Shown here piece after piece: positions 53,917 to 61,713 of a stretch of 64,000 nucleotides of DNA. The number at the start of each line of letters is the position of its first letter. Position 1 is the stretch's first letter. Under the pieces are notes generated by a model, which saw only the letters and a program-made list of their open reading frames with translations, was not told the origin of the DNA and did no database searches. The position numbers were made by a program, and so were the translations under genes. Origin of the DNA: Fundicoccus ignavus (GTDB lineage: Bacteria; Bacillota; Bacilli; Lactobacillales; Aerococcaceae); NCBI RefSeq assembly GCF_009659375.1, contig NZ_WJQT01000002.1:1-64000 (forward strand), written 5' to 3'.

Positions 53917-54486
53917 ATGAAAAAAAATTTAGTGAAATGGATAAATAAATTATATACGTTGATTCATCAATCTATTTATTTTTGGTTTAGTATCCTGACT
54001 AAAGGGTTCGTTCAAACGTCTTTTGATAACTATGTAGAAGAGGGTAAGAACGAGAAGAAATACAAAATGTTATATGATAAGGCACTATCGTTTGTCTGGT
54101 TCATTTTGTTAGTAAATATCATTTTAGCCAGTACATATTATGTAACTGTCAATCAGCCCTTGCTAAATTTTCTAACTTATATTTGCTTGCTCGTTTTTAT
54201 CGTCATCACAGTTTTTATTAGTTGGTTAAGTTATCTAAGGGGGAATTTAAATAATAATTCTGATATGGAGACGACTATTTTAGCTTTTCATAGTATGGTG
54301 AGGTTTTGGTCAATTTCCTTAAGCTTAGCATTATTTATATTTATCAGCATTATTATAGGTTACAGTAACTTGATTGTGCTCATATGTATTTTACCAGGGA
54401 TATACTTTCAACTAAGCAAACTGTTGATGGAACGATTTATTGAAAAAATTAAAGAGATTCAAACACTATTAAATACAAAATATTAA
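53917..54486 (+). CDS. small membrane protein, possibly DUF624/YesL-like
   Basis: 189 residues with four or so membrane helices (about 15-35, 55-80, 85-107, 130-160) and charged ends. YesL-type proteins commonly sit in polysaccharide-uptake operons next to CUT1 permeases, and the general layout fits, but I see no decisive signature. It lies 6 bases after permease 2 and 13 before GH1, so it is a member of the operon. Function unknown. Confidence 0.6.
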   Translation: MKKNLVKWINKLYTLIHQSIYFWFSILTKGFVQTSFDNYVEEGKNEKKYKMLYDKALSFVWFILLVNIILASTYYVTVNQPLLNFLTYICLLVFIVITVFISWLSYLRGNLNNNSDMETTILAFHSMVRFWSISLSLALFIFISIIIGYSNLIVLICILPGIYFQLSKLLMERFIEKIKEIQTLLNTKY

Positions 54487-54499
54487 GGAGTATTACACT

Positions 54500-55897
54500 A
54501 TGAATTTACAATTTCCAAACGGCTTCTCATGGGGAGCAGCTACATCAGGACCACAAAGCGAAGGGCGCTTCAACAAGAAACATGCAAACGTATTTGATCA
54601 TTGGTTTGAAGTAGAACCAGAAAGTTTCCACAATCAAGTTGGACCAGATGTCGCATCTAACTTTTATAATAGTTATAAAGAAGATATTAAATTAATGAAA
54701 GAAGTTGGCTTAAATAGTGTTCGAACTTCCATTCAATGGACTCGGTTAATTGATGATTTTGAAACAGCAACTTTAAATCAAGACGGTGTTGATTTCTATA
54801 ATAATGTTATTGATGAATTACTCGCTAATGATATTAAACCATTCATAAATTTACATCATTTTGACTTACCAGTCGAATTGTATGATAAATATGGTGGCTG
54901 GGAATCTAAGCATGTTGTCGATTTGTTTGTGAAATTTGCGGAACAATGTTTTAAATTATTTGGAGATCGTGTTTCAGAATGGTTTACACACAATGAACCA
55001 ATGGTTGTAGTAGATGGACAATATCTGTATCAGTTCCACTATCCAAAAGTAGTTGATGGAAAAAAAGCTGTTCAAGTAGCGTTTAACTTACAGTTGGCTT
55101 CATCAAAAGCAGTTGCCAAATTCAAGGAAGTGAATACTAATCCTGATGGACGAATCGGAATCATCCTTAATTTAACCCCTTCATATCCAGCATCAGATGA
55201 TCCTGCAGATCAAAAGGCTGCAAATTTTGCGAATCTATGGTTTAATCAAATTTTCTTAGACCCTTCAATTTTAGGTGAATATCCAGCTGAATTAGTTGAG
55301 ATATTAGAAAATGACGGTGTATTGTTTGAGGCAACAAAAGAAGAACTAGCAATTATTAAAGAGAATACGATTGATATTCTAGGGGTAAACTTTTACCATC
55401 CTCATCGCGTGAAACAACCAGATGTTTCGCCAGATAGTTTAAGATTCAATTGGATGCCTGTTAAATATTTTGATAATTATGATATGCCTGGCCGTCGCAT
55501 GAATATTGATCGAGGATGGGAAATTTATCCAAAAGCTTTATATGATATCGCAATTAACGTAAAAGAAAACTATGGGAACATTGCCTGGTTCGTTGCAGAA
55601 AATGGAATGGGTGTATCGAATGAAGAGTTATTTCAGGATGAAACAGGCGTAGTCCAAGATGATTATCGTATTAACTTTATTAAAGAGCATTTAACTGAAT
55701 TGCATAAAGGTATTGAAGAAGGTTCGAATTGTATTGGCTACCATTTATGGACACCAATTGATTGTTGGTCATGGTCAAATGCTTACAAAAACCGTTATGG
55801 TTTCATTGCGAATAATATCCATACACAAGTTAAAACAATTAAGAAATCTGGACATTGGTTTAAAGATGTCGCTGATAATAACACTTTAGAAATCTAA
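54500..55897 (+). CDS. GH1 beta-glycosidase (beta-glucosidase or beta-mannosidase type)
   Basis: 465 residues, full-length GH1 TIM barrel. N terminus FPNGFSWGAATSGPQSEGRF, acid/base Glu in THNEPMVV and nucleophile Glu in WFVAENGMG. The C-terminal loop SWSNAYKNRYG resembles the phosphate-binding loop of 6-phospho-glycosidases (S, K, Y), but the Lys is one position off and Asn stands in its place, so phospho-specificity is uncertain. Given uptake by an ABC transporter, unphosphorylated gluco- or manno-disaccharides are the more likely substrates. AAGGAG precedes the ATG. Confidence 0.88.
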   Translation: MNLQFPNGFSWGAATSGPQSEGRFNKKHANVFDHWFEVEPESFHNQVGPDVASNFYNSYKEDIKLMKEVGLNSVRTSIQWTRLIDDFETATLNQDGVDFYNNVIDELLANDIKPFINLHHFDLPVELYDKYGGWESKHVVDLFVKFAEQCFKLFGDRVSEWFTHNEPMVVVDGQYLYQFHYPKVVDGKKAVQVAFNLQLASSKAVAKFKEVNTNPDGRIGIILNLTPSYPASDDPADQKAANFANLWFNQIFLDPSILGEYPAELVEILENDGVLFEATKEELAIIKENTIDILGVNFYHPHRVKQPDVSPDSLRFNWMPVKYFDNYDMPGRRMNIDRGWEIYPKALYDIAINVKENYGNIAWFVAENGMGVSNEELFQDETGVVQDDYRINFIKEHLTELHKGIEEGSNCIGYHLWTPIDCWSWSNAYKNRYGFIANNIHTQVKTIKKSGHWFKDVADNNTLEI

Positions 55898-55909
55898 ACG
55901 AGGGATTGT

Positions 55910-56878
55910 ATGTTAAAAGAAGTTGCACTTGAAACATGGGGATCTTTTCATTCGAATAATAGAAAACCTCATGATTTTGAAAGTTTTTGGCTCAAAGGTA
56001 AAGAGGAAGTTGAAGCACTGGGGTTAGATTATCGCTTGGTTGAACATGAACTATATTCGACAGTGGCTGAAGCCTTTGACTTGTATTTCATCGGGGTGAA
56101 TAATGCTTGTGTGCATGCACAAATTGTTCGACCTAAGAATATCACTAAAAAAATGCCTGTTCTTTTTCAATTTCATGGTTATCATACAAATGCTGGCGAT
56201 TGGGGAGACAAAATTGCAAATGCCGCTGAGGGAATTTTGACAGTTGCATTGAACGTCCGAGGGCAAGGCGGACCTTCACAAGATACGACAGTTACTAAAG
56301 GTGGAACGCTAAAAGGTCACATTATTCGCGGTGTTGAAGATGGACCAGAACAGTTATTATTTAGACAAGCGTACTTAGATATCTATCAATTAACACGTAT
56401 TGTAACTAATATGGATCAAATTGATTTAAATAATATGTATGCATATGGTGCGTCTCAAGGTGGGGCTTTGGCCTTAATCTGTGGACATTTTGAACAAAGA
56501 ATCAAAAAAATCTTTACTTTGTATCCTTTTTTAAGCATCTTCCGAGAAGCTTACCGATTGGATGTTGAAAATTCAGCATACGAAGAGTTAGCTTATTGGT
56601 TCAGATTTAGAGATCCACAACATAAGAATGAGCAAGTATTTTTTGAAACTTTAGATTATATTGATATACAGTATTTTGTTCCAAGTATAAAGTCTGATGT
56701 AATTTGGGGGATTGGATTAGAAGATCGTATTTGCCATCCTAAACTTCAAATGGGTGTTTATAATGCAATCAAATCAACGAAAGAAATGTTGTTTTATCCT
56801 GAATATGCACATGAATATATTCCAGAATTTTCTGATATAATGAGAAAGCAAATGTTTTTAGATTTGAACACGAAATAA
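55910..56878 (+). CDS. CE7-family acetyl esterase (acetyl xylan esterase/cephalosporin C deacetylase type)
   Basis: 322 residues, alpha/beta hydrolase. N-terminal motif PHDFESFWLKG, oxyanion region FQFHGYHTNAGDWGD, nucleophile Ser in YGASQGGALALICG, catalytic Asp in GLEDRICHP and His in YAHEYIPEF, the CE7 triad order and length. It removes O-acetyl groups from oligosaccharides in the cytosol. In this locus acetylated glucomannan fragments are the natural candidates. It is 12 bases after GH1. Confidence 0.9.
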   Translation: MLKEVALETWGSFHSNNRKPHDFESFWLKGKEEVEALGLDYRLVEHELYSTVAEAFDLYFIGVNNACVHAQIVRPKNITKKMPVLFQFHGYHTNAGDWGDKIANAAEGILTVALNVRGQGGPSQDTTVTKGGTLKGHIIRGVEDGPEQLLFRQAYLDIYQLTRIVTNMDQIDLNNMYAYGASQGGALALICGHFEQRIKKIFTLYPFLSIFREAYRLDVENSAYEELAYWFRFRDPQHKNEQVFFETLDYIDIQYFVPSIKSDVIWGIGLEDRICHPKLQMGVYNAIKSTKEMLFYPEYAHEYIPEFSDIMRKQMFLDLNTK

Positions 56879-56972
56879 ACAAGATTTGAATGATAAACTA
56901 TGATAAAGTAATAGAGTAACATTAAATGTACACACAAGTTTCATATGATTATTTTAAATGGGAGTGAACTGA

Positions 56973-57686
56973 ATGCCTAAATATATGCATATCGCAAATG
57001 TTTTACGAAATCAAATTATGTCGGGTGAATATGTTGCTAATCAGCAACTCCCATTAGAAAAAGAGTTCTGTGAAGTGTTTTCGGTTAGTAAAATGACTGT
57101 AAAAAAAGCATTGGATATACTTGTTAGCGAGGGTTTGATAATCAAACGAAGAGGTTACGGAACGTTTGTTAAAGATTTAACTCAAGTAGAAATTCAAAGA
57201 TTGATGATGTCTCGTCAATTTATCGGAACGTCAGCGTTGTATACTAAAAGTGAAGTGCGTAGTAAAGTGATTAATTTTACGGTTGATGCGGCGCCCGCTG
57301 ACATAGCTGAGCACTTAAATATTGAAGAAGGAAGCTTCGTGTACAATATTTATCGTGTCCGCATTGTTGACGGTGAACCATTAGCGATTGAGCAAACTTA
57401 CATGCCGATTGATGTCATTCCAGGTTTAAAAATAGAAAACGTCCAAGGTTCAATTTACGAGTATATTGAAGTGAAGTTAAATTCTGCAATCCAAAGTGCT
57501 CATAGAAAAATTAGAGTCCGAAAAGCGACTGATTTTGAAGCGAATGAATTAGGGCTAGAATTAGGTGATCCAGTAGGAATAGTTGAACAAACAGGTTATC
57601 TAAATACAGGTGAATTATTTGAATATTCTTTTTCAATTCATAAATATGACTCTTTTCAAATTGAATTTGTCTTAACACGTGAATAA
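56973..57686 (+). CDS. GntR-family (HutC subfamily) transcriptional regulator
   Basis: 237 residues. The winged HTH (about 5-70, EKEFCEVFSVSKMTVKKALD then RRGYGTFV) is joined to a UTRA ligand-binding domain (about 90-235, IEEGSFVYNIYRVRIVDGEPLAIEQTYMP). Likely local regulator of the glycan operon, responding to a sugar or sugar phosphate. It lies about 95 bases after the esterase gene. The palindrome TAAAGTATATACTTTA before the epimerase gene is a candidate operator. A strong terminator follows. Confidence 0.9.
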   Translation: MPKYMHIANVLRNQIMSGEYVANQQLPLEKEFCEVFSVSKMTVKKALDILVSEGLIIKRRGYGTFVKDLTQVEIQRLMMSRQFIGTSALYTKSEVRSKVINFTVDAAPADIAEHLNIEEGSFVYNIYRVRIVDGEPLAIEQTYMPIDVIPGLKIENVQGSIYEYIEVKLNSAIQSAHRKIRVRKATDFEANELGLELGDPVGIVEQTGYLNTGELFEYSFSIHKYDSFQIEFVLTRE

Positions 57687-57726
57687 TTATTATGAATTGC
57701 ATAGAACATTAAACGTTGAAAGACCC

Positions 57727-57776
57727 AAAGGTAAGTAGTGCTATTATAAAGATATAGCTACTTACCTTTTTCTTTA
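57727..57776 (+). terminator. terminator of the glycan locus
   Basis: AAAGGTAAGTAG (57727-57738) pairs with CTACTTACCTTT (57758-57769), followed by TTTTCTTT. Confidence 0.85.
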
Positions 57777-57870
57777 TTAAAGTGATCATAAATGTAAAAA
57801 TTGATTAATTCAATTAAGAATATTCATAAACAACACAGAAAAAATTTACATTAATCACATAAGGAAGTAT

Positions 57871-57925
57871 AAGTTTGATATTGATGCAGCAAACTTTATG
57901 CTTAGCTTAGTATTCAAAAAATGTC
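57871..57925. repeat. dispersed repeat remnant I (left end only)
   Basis: AAGTTTGATATTGATGCAGC, AAACTTTATGCTTAGCTTAG and TATTCAAAA resemble the left end of the dispersed family. The core and right arm are missing. The rest of the 57777-58244 gap shows no gene, only AT-rich DNA and the promoter region of the next gene. Confidence 0.5.
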
Positions 57926-58244
57926 TGTATTATCAATTGAAACCGAGAAAAGGAATTTAATGGACTCGAATGTAATTCAGTTTTTGATGTACTAACAAAA
58001 TATAAAACAAACGTATAGGATTATTATTTATATTAATAGCTAAAACATAGAGTAAGTAAGCATGATTTCAAAAAGTATGTTATTCTTGTAAACGTCTCAA
58101 TTTTTCTGAGAATTAAAATTGACAGATGAATGATAAAACAAATTAAAGTCAATATAGAGTAGTATTTTGTCGATTATATTTGTGATAGTTAAATTTAAAT
58201 GGTATATTTATATTATGAAAACAGTAAAGGAGTGATTTTCTAGC

Positions 58245-58787
58245 ATGACTATTGGCGAAATTGCAGGCTTAATTGCTGCGTTATCTTTTGCTGTCTTAGT
58301 TGGCTTTATAAGTATCAATCTTTCACGTTTATCAAAGATCATGAAAGATATCAGTGATACAGTTCAAAGGTTAAACTCAACAATTGATATTGTGACTAAA
58401 GATGTCGACAATCTATCAATTGAAGTGGAAGGCTTGTTGAATAAAGCAAATACGTTAGTGGATGATGTTAATGGTAAACTAAGTAAAACGGATCCGTTGT
58501 TTACAGCAATTGGCGACCTGGGTGTGACAGTTTCTGATGTAAATCAATCAACGAAACAATTAACATCTAATTTAGTGAGTGGCGTAAGTAAGAAGAAAAG
58601 CTCACCTTTAGAACGTTTTATTAAATCTACTCGTACAAAAACTAAAACACAAACAAATAATAGTTCAAATGATACTGTACAAAATGAGACGAGCATAAAT
58701 ATTTCTGATGCAATTCAAGAATCTGATTTAGTTTCTTTAACAAAAACTAAACCATCTTCTACTGCTGGTGAAATTAGTTTAAAATAG
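58245..58787 (+). CDS. ytxG: DUF948 / YtxG-like protein
   Basis: 180 residues. One N-terminal membrane helix (about 7-27) is followed by a long helical, heptad-like region of the DUF948 type (LSRLSKIMKDISDTVQRLN onward to about 115) and a Ser/Thr/Lys-rich tail. In Bacillus the homologue is a sigma-B general-stress protein encoded with ytxH near ccpA, the same order as here. The molecular role is unknown. AAAGGAG precedes the ATG. Confidence 0.85.
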   Translation: MTIGEIAGLIAALSFAVLVGFISINLSRLSKIMKDISDTVQRLNSTIDIVTKDVDNLSIEVEGLLNKANTLVDDVNGKLSKTDPLFTAIGDLGVTVSDVNQSTKQLTSNLVSGVSKKKSSPLERFIKSTRTKTKTQTNNSSNDTVQNETSINISDAIQESDLVSLTKTKPSSTAGEISLK

Positions 58788-58802
58788 AAAGGGTTGTTGA
58801 AC

Positions 58803-59219
58803 TTGAGTAAAAATAATAGTGGATTTTTTTTAGGAGCACTATTTGGTGCGGCTGTAGCAGGCGTTACGGCACTATTGTATGCGCCTAAGTCAGGTAAAGA
58901 ATTAAGAGCAGATTTACAAGATGAATTAGACACTTTATTAGAGCGTGCTTCAGACTATTCTGATTATGCTGTAGAACGTGGTGTTGAAATGTATGATGCA
59001 GCTTCAGAAGCCACAGAAGACATTAAAGTAAATCTAAAAGAATCAGCACAAAACTTTAAATCACAAATGAATGACTTATCTAAAGAAGCATCAGAAGAGT
59101 GGACTAAAGTTAAGGATGAGTTGAAAAATTCAAAAGAAGTTGCTGAAGAAGAAGCGGAAGATTTAGCAGAGACAGTATCAGAAGCAGTTGATAATGTAAC
59201 AGACGAAATTAAAGATTAA
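58803..59219 (+). CDS. ytxH: YtxH-family protein
   Basis: 138 residues from TTG 58803, with GAAAGGG 9 bases upstream. Upstream in-frame TTGs at 58794 and 58797 are too close to it. The glycine-rich membrane helix GFFLGALFGAAVAGVTALLYAPKSG in part (about 6-30) carries the YtxH signature FAPKSGKELR-type, followed by a highly charged amphipathic helical tail of about 105 residues rich in Glu and Lys. Fifteen bases after ytxG, in one operon. Stress-associated in Bacillus. Confidence 0.87.
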   Translation: MSKNNSGFFLGALFGAAVAGVTALLYAPKSGKELRADLQDELDTLLERASDYSDYAVERGVEMYDAASEATEDIKVNLKESAQNFKSQMNDLSKEASEEWTKVKDELKNSKEVAEEEAEDLAETVSEAVDNVTDEIKD

Positions 59220-59233
59220 TTTTTTATTCTTTT

Positions 59234-59283
59234 ATGATTAATCGTTGTAGCTTATTAAGTCTTCAACGATTAATCATTTTTAT
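59234..59283 (+). terminator. terminator of ytxGH
   Basis: A 14-bp perfect stem ATGATTAATCGTTG/CAACGATTAATCAT is followed by T-rich sequence. A second small hairpin with T run, AGTTGC/GCAACT, lies at 59326-59352. Confidence 0.85.
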
Positions 59284-59424
59284 ATTCTTTATTAAATCAA
59301 GCATTTTCTAAAGAGGAATTAGATAAGTTGCTATAAAAATGGCAACTTTTTATAAATAAATAGCAACGCGTTTTATAAAATAATATTTTCAAACAAACAT
59401 TGTTAATTAAATGTTTAAATGTAA

Positions 59425-59438
59425 CTAAAACGCTTGCA
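59425..59438 (+). promoter_or_regulatory. ccpA: weak cre-like site upstream of ccpA
   Basis: CTAAAACGCTTGCA matches the cre consensus at 11 of 14. It overlaps TTGCAA (59434-59439) and is followed by TATGAT (59452-59457). Autoregulation of ccpA is possible but unproven. Confidence 0.4.
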
Positions 59439-59501
59439 AAAAATAATTTACTATGATAAATTATTTTTGAATATATGATTTTCTGAAAGCGAGGATTAAT
59501 T

Positions 59502-60500
59502 ATGGAAAAACAAACCATCACAATTTATGATGTGGCCAGAGAAGCTGGCGTTTCAATGGCGACTGTTTCGCGTGTTGTGAATGGTAACCCAAATGTGAAG
59601 CCAAGTACACGAAAAAAAGTATCGGAAGTAATTGAACGATTAGACTACCGTCCTAACGCTGTTGCTCGTGGCTTAGCAAGTAAAAAAACTACAACAGTTG
59701 GTGTTATTATTCCAAACGTCACAAACTTATTTTTCTCTTCATTAGCAAGAGGGATTGATGATATTGCTTCAATGTATAAATATAATATCATCTTAGCAAA
59801 CTCAGATGAAAACTCTGAAAAAGAATTACAAGTTTTTAATACATTATTATCAAAACAAGTGGATGGCATCATTTATATGGGGCATAACATTAGTGATGAA
59901 ATGAAAAAAGAAGTTCAAAGAACAAACACACCGGTAGTTTTCGCGGGAACTGTATTAACTGAGGAAGATTTCTATACGGTTAATATTGATTATCGTGAAG
60001 CTGCAAAAGAAGTAGTAGGGGAATTACTAGAAAACAAACGTCGAGTTGCATTGGTAACAGGACCAAACGAATATGTTATTAACCGTAGTCATCGTAATGT
60101 AGGTTACCTTGATGCCTTGAAACAATACGGTCAAGAATTAGACGAAGATTTATTATTCCAGAAAACATATGCTTATAAAGACGGTGAAAAACTAGTTGAT
60201 CAATTATTAGAAGTTGATGCAACGGCTGCGTTTGTATCGCAAGATGAAGTTGCTGTAGGAATTTTAAATGCTTTACAAGATCGTGGTATTAAAGTACCAG
60301 AAGAATTTGAGATTGTTGCAAGCAATAACTCACCGATTACTCAATATGTACGCCCACAATTAACGAGTATCCAATTTCCATTATACGATGTTGGTGCTGT
60401 GTCAATGCGTCTGTTAACTAAAATCATGAATAGTGAAGACATTGATGAAAAACAAATTATTTTACCTTACAAAATGATTAAACGAGGAACGACTAGATAA
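59502..60500 (+). CDS. ccpA: catabolite control protein A
   Basis: 332 residues, LacI/GalR family. The HTH region TIYDVAREAGVSMATVSRVV and hinge VARGLASKKTTTVGVI are typical of CcpA proteins, as is the whole length. The C-terminal periplasmic-binding fold interacts with HPr-Ser46-P. With it CcpA binds cre sites to repress or activate carbon genes. The ytxGH neighbours match ccpA surroundings in Bacillus. Candidate cre sites in this window lie at the acetate transporter, the two glycan promoters and before ccpA itself. Confidence 0.95.
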   Translation: MEKQTITIYDVAREAGVSMATVSRVVNGNPNVKPSTRKKVSEVIERLDYRPNAVARGLASKKTTTVGVIIPNVTNLFFSSLARGIDDIASMYKYNIILANSDENSEKELQVFNTLLSKQVDGIIYMGHNISDEMKKEVQRTNTPVVFAGTVLTEEDFYTVNIDYREAAKEVVGELLENKRRVALVTGPNEYVINRSHRNVGYLDALKQYGQELDEDLLFQKTYAYKDGEKLVDQLLEVDATAAFVSQDEVAVGILNALQDRGIKVPEEFEIVASNNSPITQYVRPQLTSIQFPLYDVGAVSMRLLTKIMNSEDIDEKQIILPYKMIKRGTTR

Positions 60501-60517
60501 GAAGGGTGCGGATACCT

Positions 60518-60625
60518 GTGAAAAATACTTTACAAAAATTGCAAGTTTACTTTGCTTTGTTGGTACTTTTATACCAGGCTTTTCAATTAGTTAAGTCACT
60601 TCAACGTCAAACTCAAAATAAATAA
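60518..60625 (+). CDS. 35-residue membrane peptide downstream of ccpA
   Basis: GTG 60518 opens a frame of 35 codons ending TAA just before a strong terminator. The product has a Lys at each end and a hydrophobic centre (YFALLVLLYQAFQLV), a plausible single membrane helix with a basic C terminus. AAGGG is 11 bases upstream, a little far. It is 17 bases after ccpA, so it should be on the same mRNA. Family unknown. Small size makes chance possible, although frame, location and terminator argue for a real gene. Confidence 0.5.
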   Translation: MKNTLQKLQVYFALLVLLYQAFQLVKSLQRQTQNK

Positions 60626-60666
60626 AAAAAGTTCCTAGCTAATTTTAATTGGCTAGGAACTTTTTT
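60626..60666 (+). terminator. terminator after ccpA and the small ORF
   Basis: AAAGTTCCTAGC pairs with GCTAGGAACTTT around AATTTTAATTG-like loop, followed by six T. Confidence 0.88.
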
Positions 60667-60680
60667 ACTATAAGGAATAT

Positions 60681-60714
60681 TGTGTTTTATTTTGATTTAT
60701 CAAGCGTTGATATG
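60681..60714. repeat. dispersed repeat remnant J cut by the IS3 element
   Basis: TTTTATTTTGATTTATCAAG is the leader of the dispersed family, in its usual position 15 bases after a terminator. It stops where the IS inverted repeat begins, and no right half is found beyond the IS. Confidence 0.55.
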
Positions 60715-61573
60715 CTCCCCCTAAGTAGACATTAGTGTGGTCGATCTGGTTACTTTAAATGGTTGAACTGGAAACCAAGTCAAACACCAACCCGTCTATA
60801 GAAACTTATAACGCTCATTCAAGAAGTATATATGGATGAGGGCATCTAAGGTTACCGTCGCATAATTATCTGTTTAAATCACTATAAACAAGCAAACGTA
60901 AACCATAAATGTGTGTATCGTCTTATGAAGTTAACGGGACTACAGGCTGTTATCCGTCGTAAACGATACAATTATAAGAAGGGTCAATCCTACCATGTTC
61001 CGGCTAATAAATTAAATCGTAAATTTGATAAGGCTTACAAACCATGCATGTACTTTTAGCAGATATGGCAGAATTTAATTATGGGAAGGATCGTAAAGCT
61101 TATTTAAGTGCCATTCTTGACTATGGTCAAAACAAGATTGTTGGCTATCAGCTTTCGACGAGGCAAAAACAAGCACTCATTATAGACACTTTTGAGCAAG
61201 TTGTGAGTGATATCATTTCAGAATCACAATGGTTCATACCTACCGTGGATACCAATACACTTCCCGCTCTTTTAAACAATTCGTGGAGAATAAAAAATTA
61301 GAATAGAGTATGTCTCGCGCAGGAAAATGCATAGATAACGGCCCTATGGAGAATTTTTTTGGGGTGATTAAGGTCGAGATGTATTACCGTAAGCATTACA
61401 AGACCTTTGAAGATTTAGAAACTGAGATCAAGCGTTACAATATGTTTTACAACACTGAAAGAGTGACGCTTAAAATGGGATTGAAAATTCCAGCATAAAT
61501 TACCTTGAGAGAATGAATCACGCATGGTACAAATTTTTTTGTTTATTTACCTGTCTAATTGACAGGGGGCAGT
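60713..61573 (+). mobile_element. decayed IS3-family element
   Basis: Left end TGCTCCCCCTAAGTAGACA (60713-60731) and right end TGTCTAATTGACAGGGGGCA (61552-61571) are imperfect inverted repeats of the IS3/IS150 type. The interior is about 860 bp, shorter than a full IS3 (about 1.3-1.5 kb), with no orfA recognisable and a broken orfB. Inserted between the ccpA unit and a truncated downstream gene. Confidence 0.8.
60820..61498 (+). pseudogene. IS3-family transposase orfB, several disruptions
   Basis: Pieces of an integrase-core transposase remain in two or more frames. An N-terminal part with GYRRI and VYRLMKLTGLQAVIRRK is preceded by a TAA. After a frameshift near 61042 comes HVLLADMAEFNYGKDRKAYL with the first catalytic Asp. 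After another shift near 61240 comes RGYQYTSRSFKQFV and, after an in-frame TAG (near 61304), DNGPMENFFGVIKVE with the catalytic Glu. The second catalytic Asp (expected HTDRG) is Tyr (TAC). Not functional. Confidence 0.85.
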
Positions 61574-61713
61574 TCAGTTATAAGAATACAAATGGAACCA
61601 TATCTTTTTCTACTTTATCCTTACCAGTTTCACCTCAAATAAAAATTACTGATTTTGGAATGATGGATGTTCATAATCATGAACTAATACCGATAGTGGA
61701 GCGATATTTATGA
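61574..61713 (+). pseudogene. 3' remnant of an unidentified gene truncated by the IS
   Basis: From the IS right end an open frame runs 46 codons to a TGA (61711-61713) that overlaps the ATG of the amidohydrolase remnant, the arrangement of two genes of one operon. The end reads [21 protein letters not shown] do not recognise the family. The 5' part is missing. Confidence 0.5.

Noticed and set aside
45080-57686. Raffinose/melibiose operon (msm type)
   Set aside because: The GH36 gene and CUT1 importer would fit, but there is no sucrose phosphorylase, and the epimerase, GH113-type and CE7 genes point to beta-mannan-type glycans.
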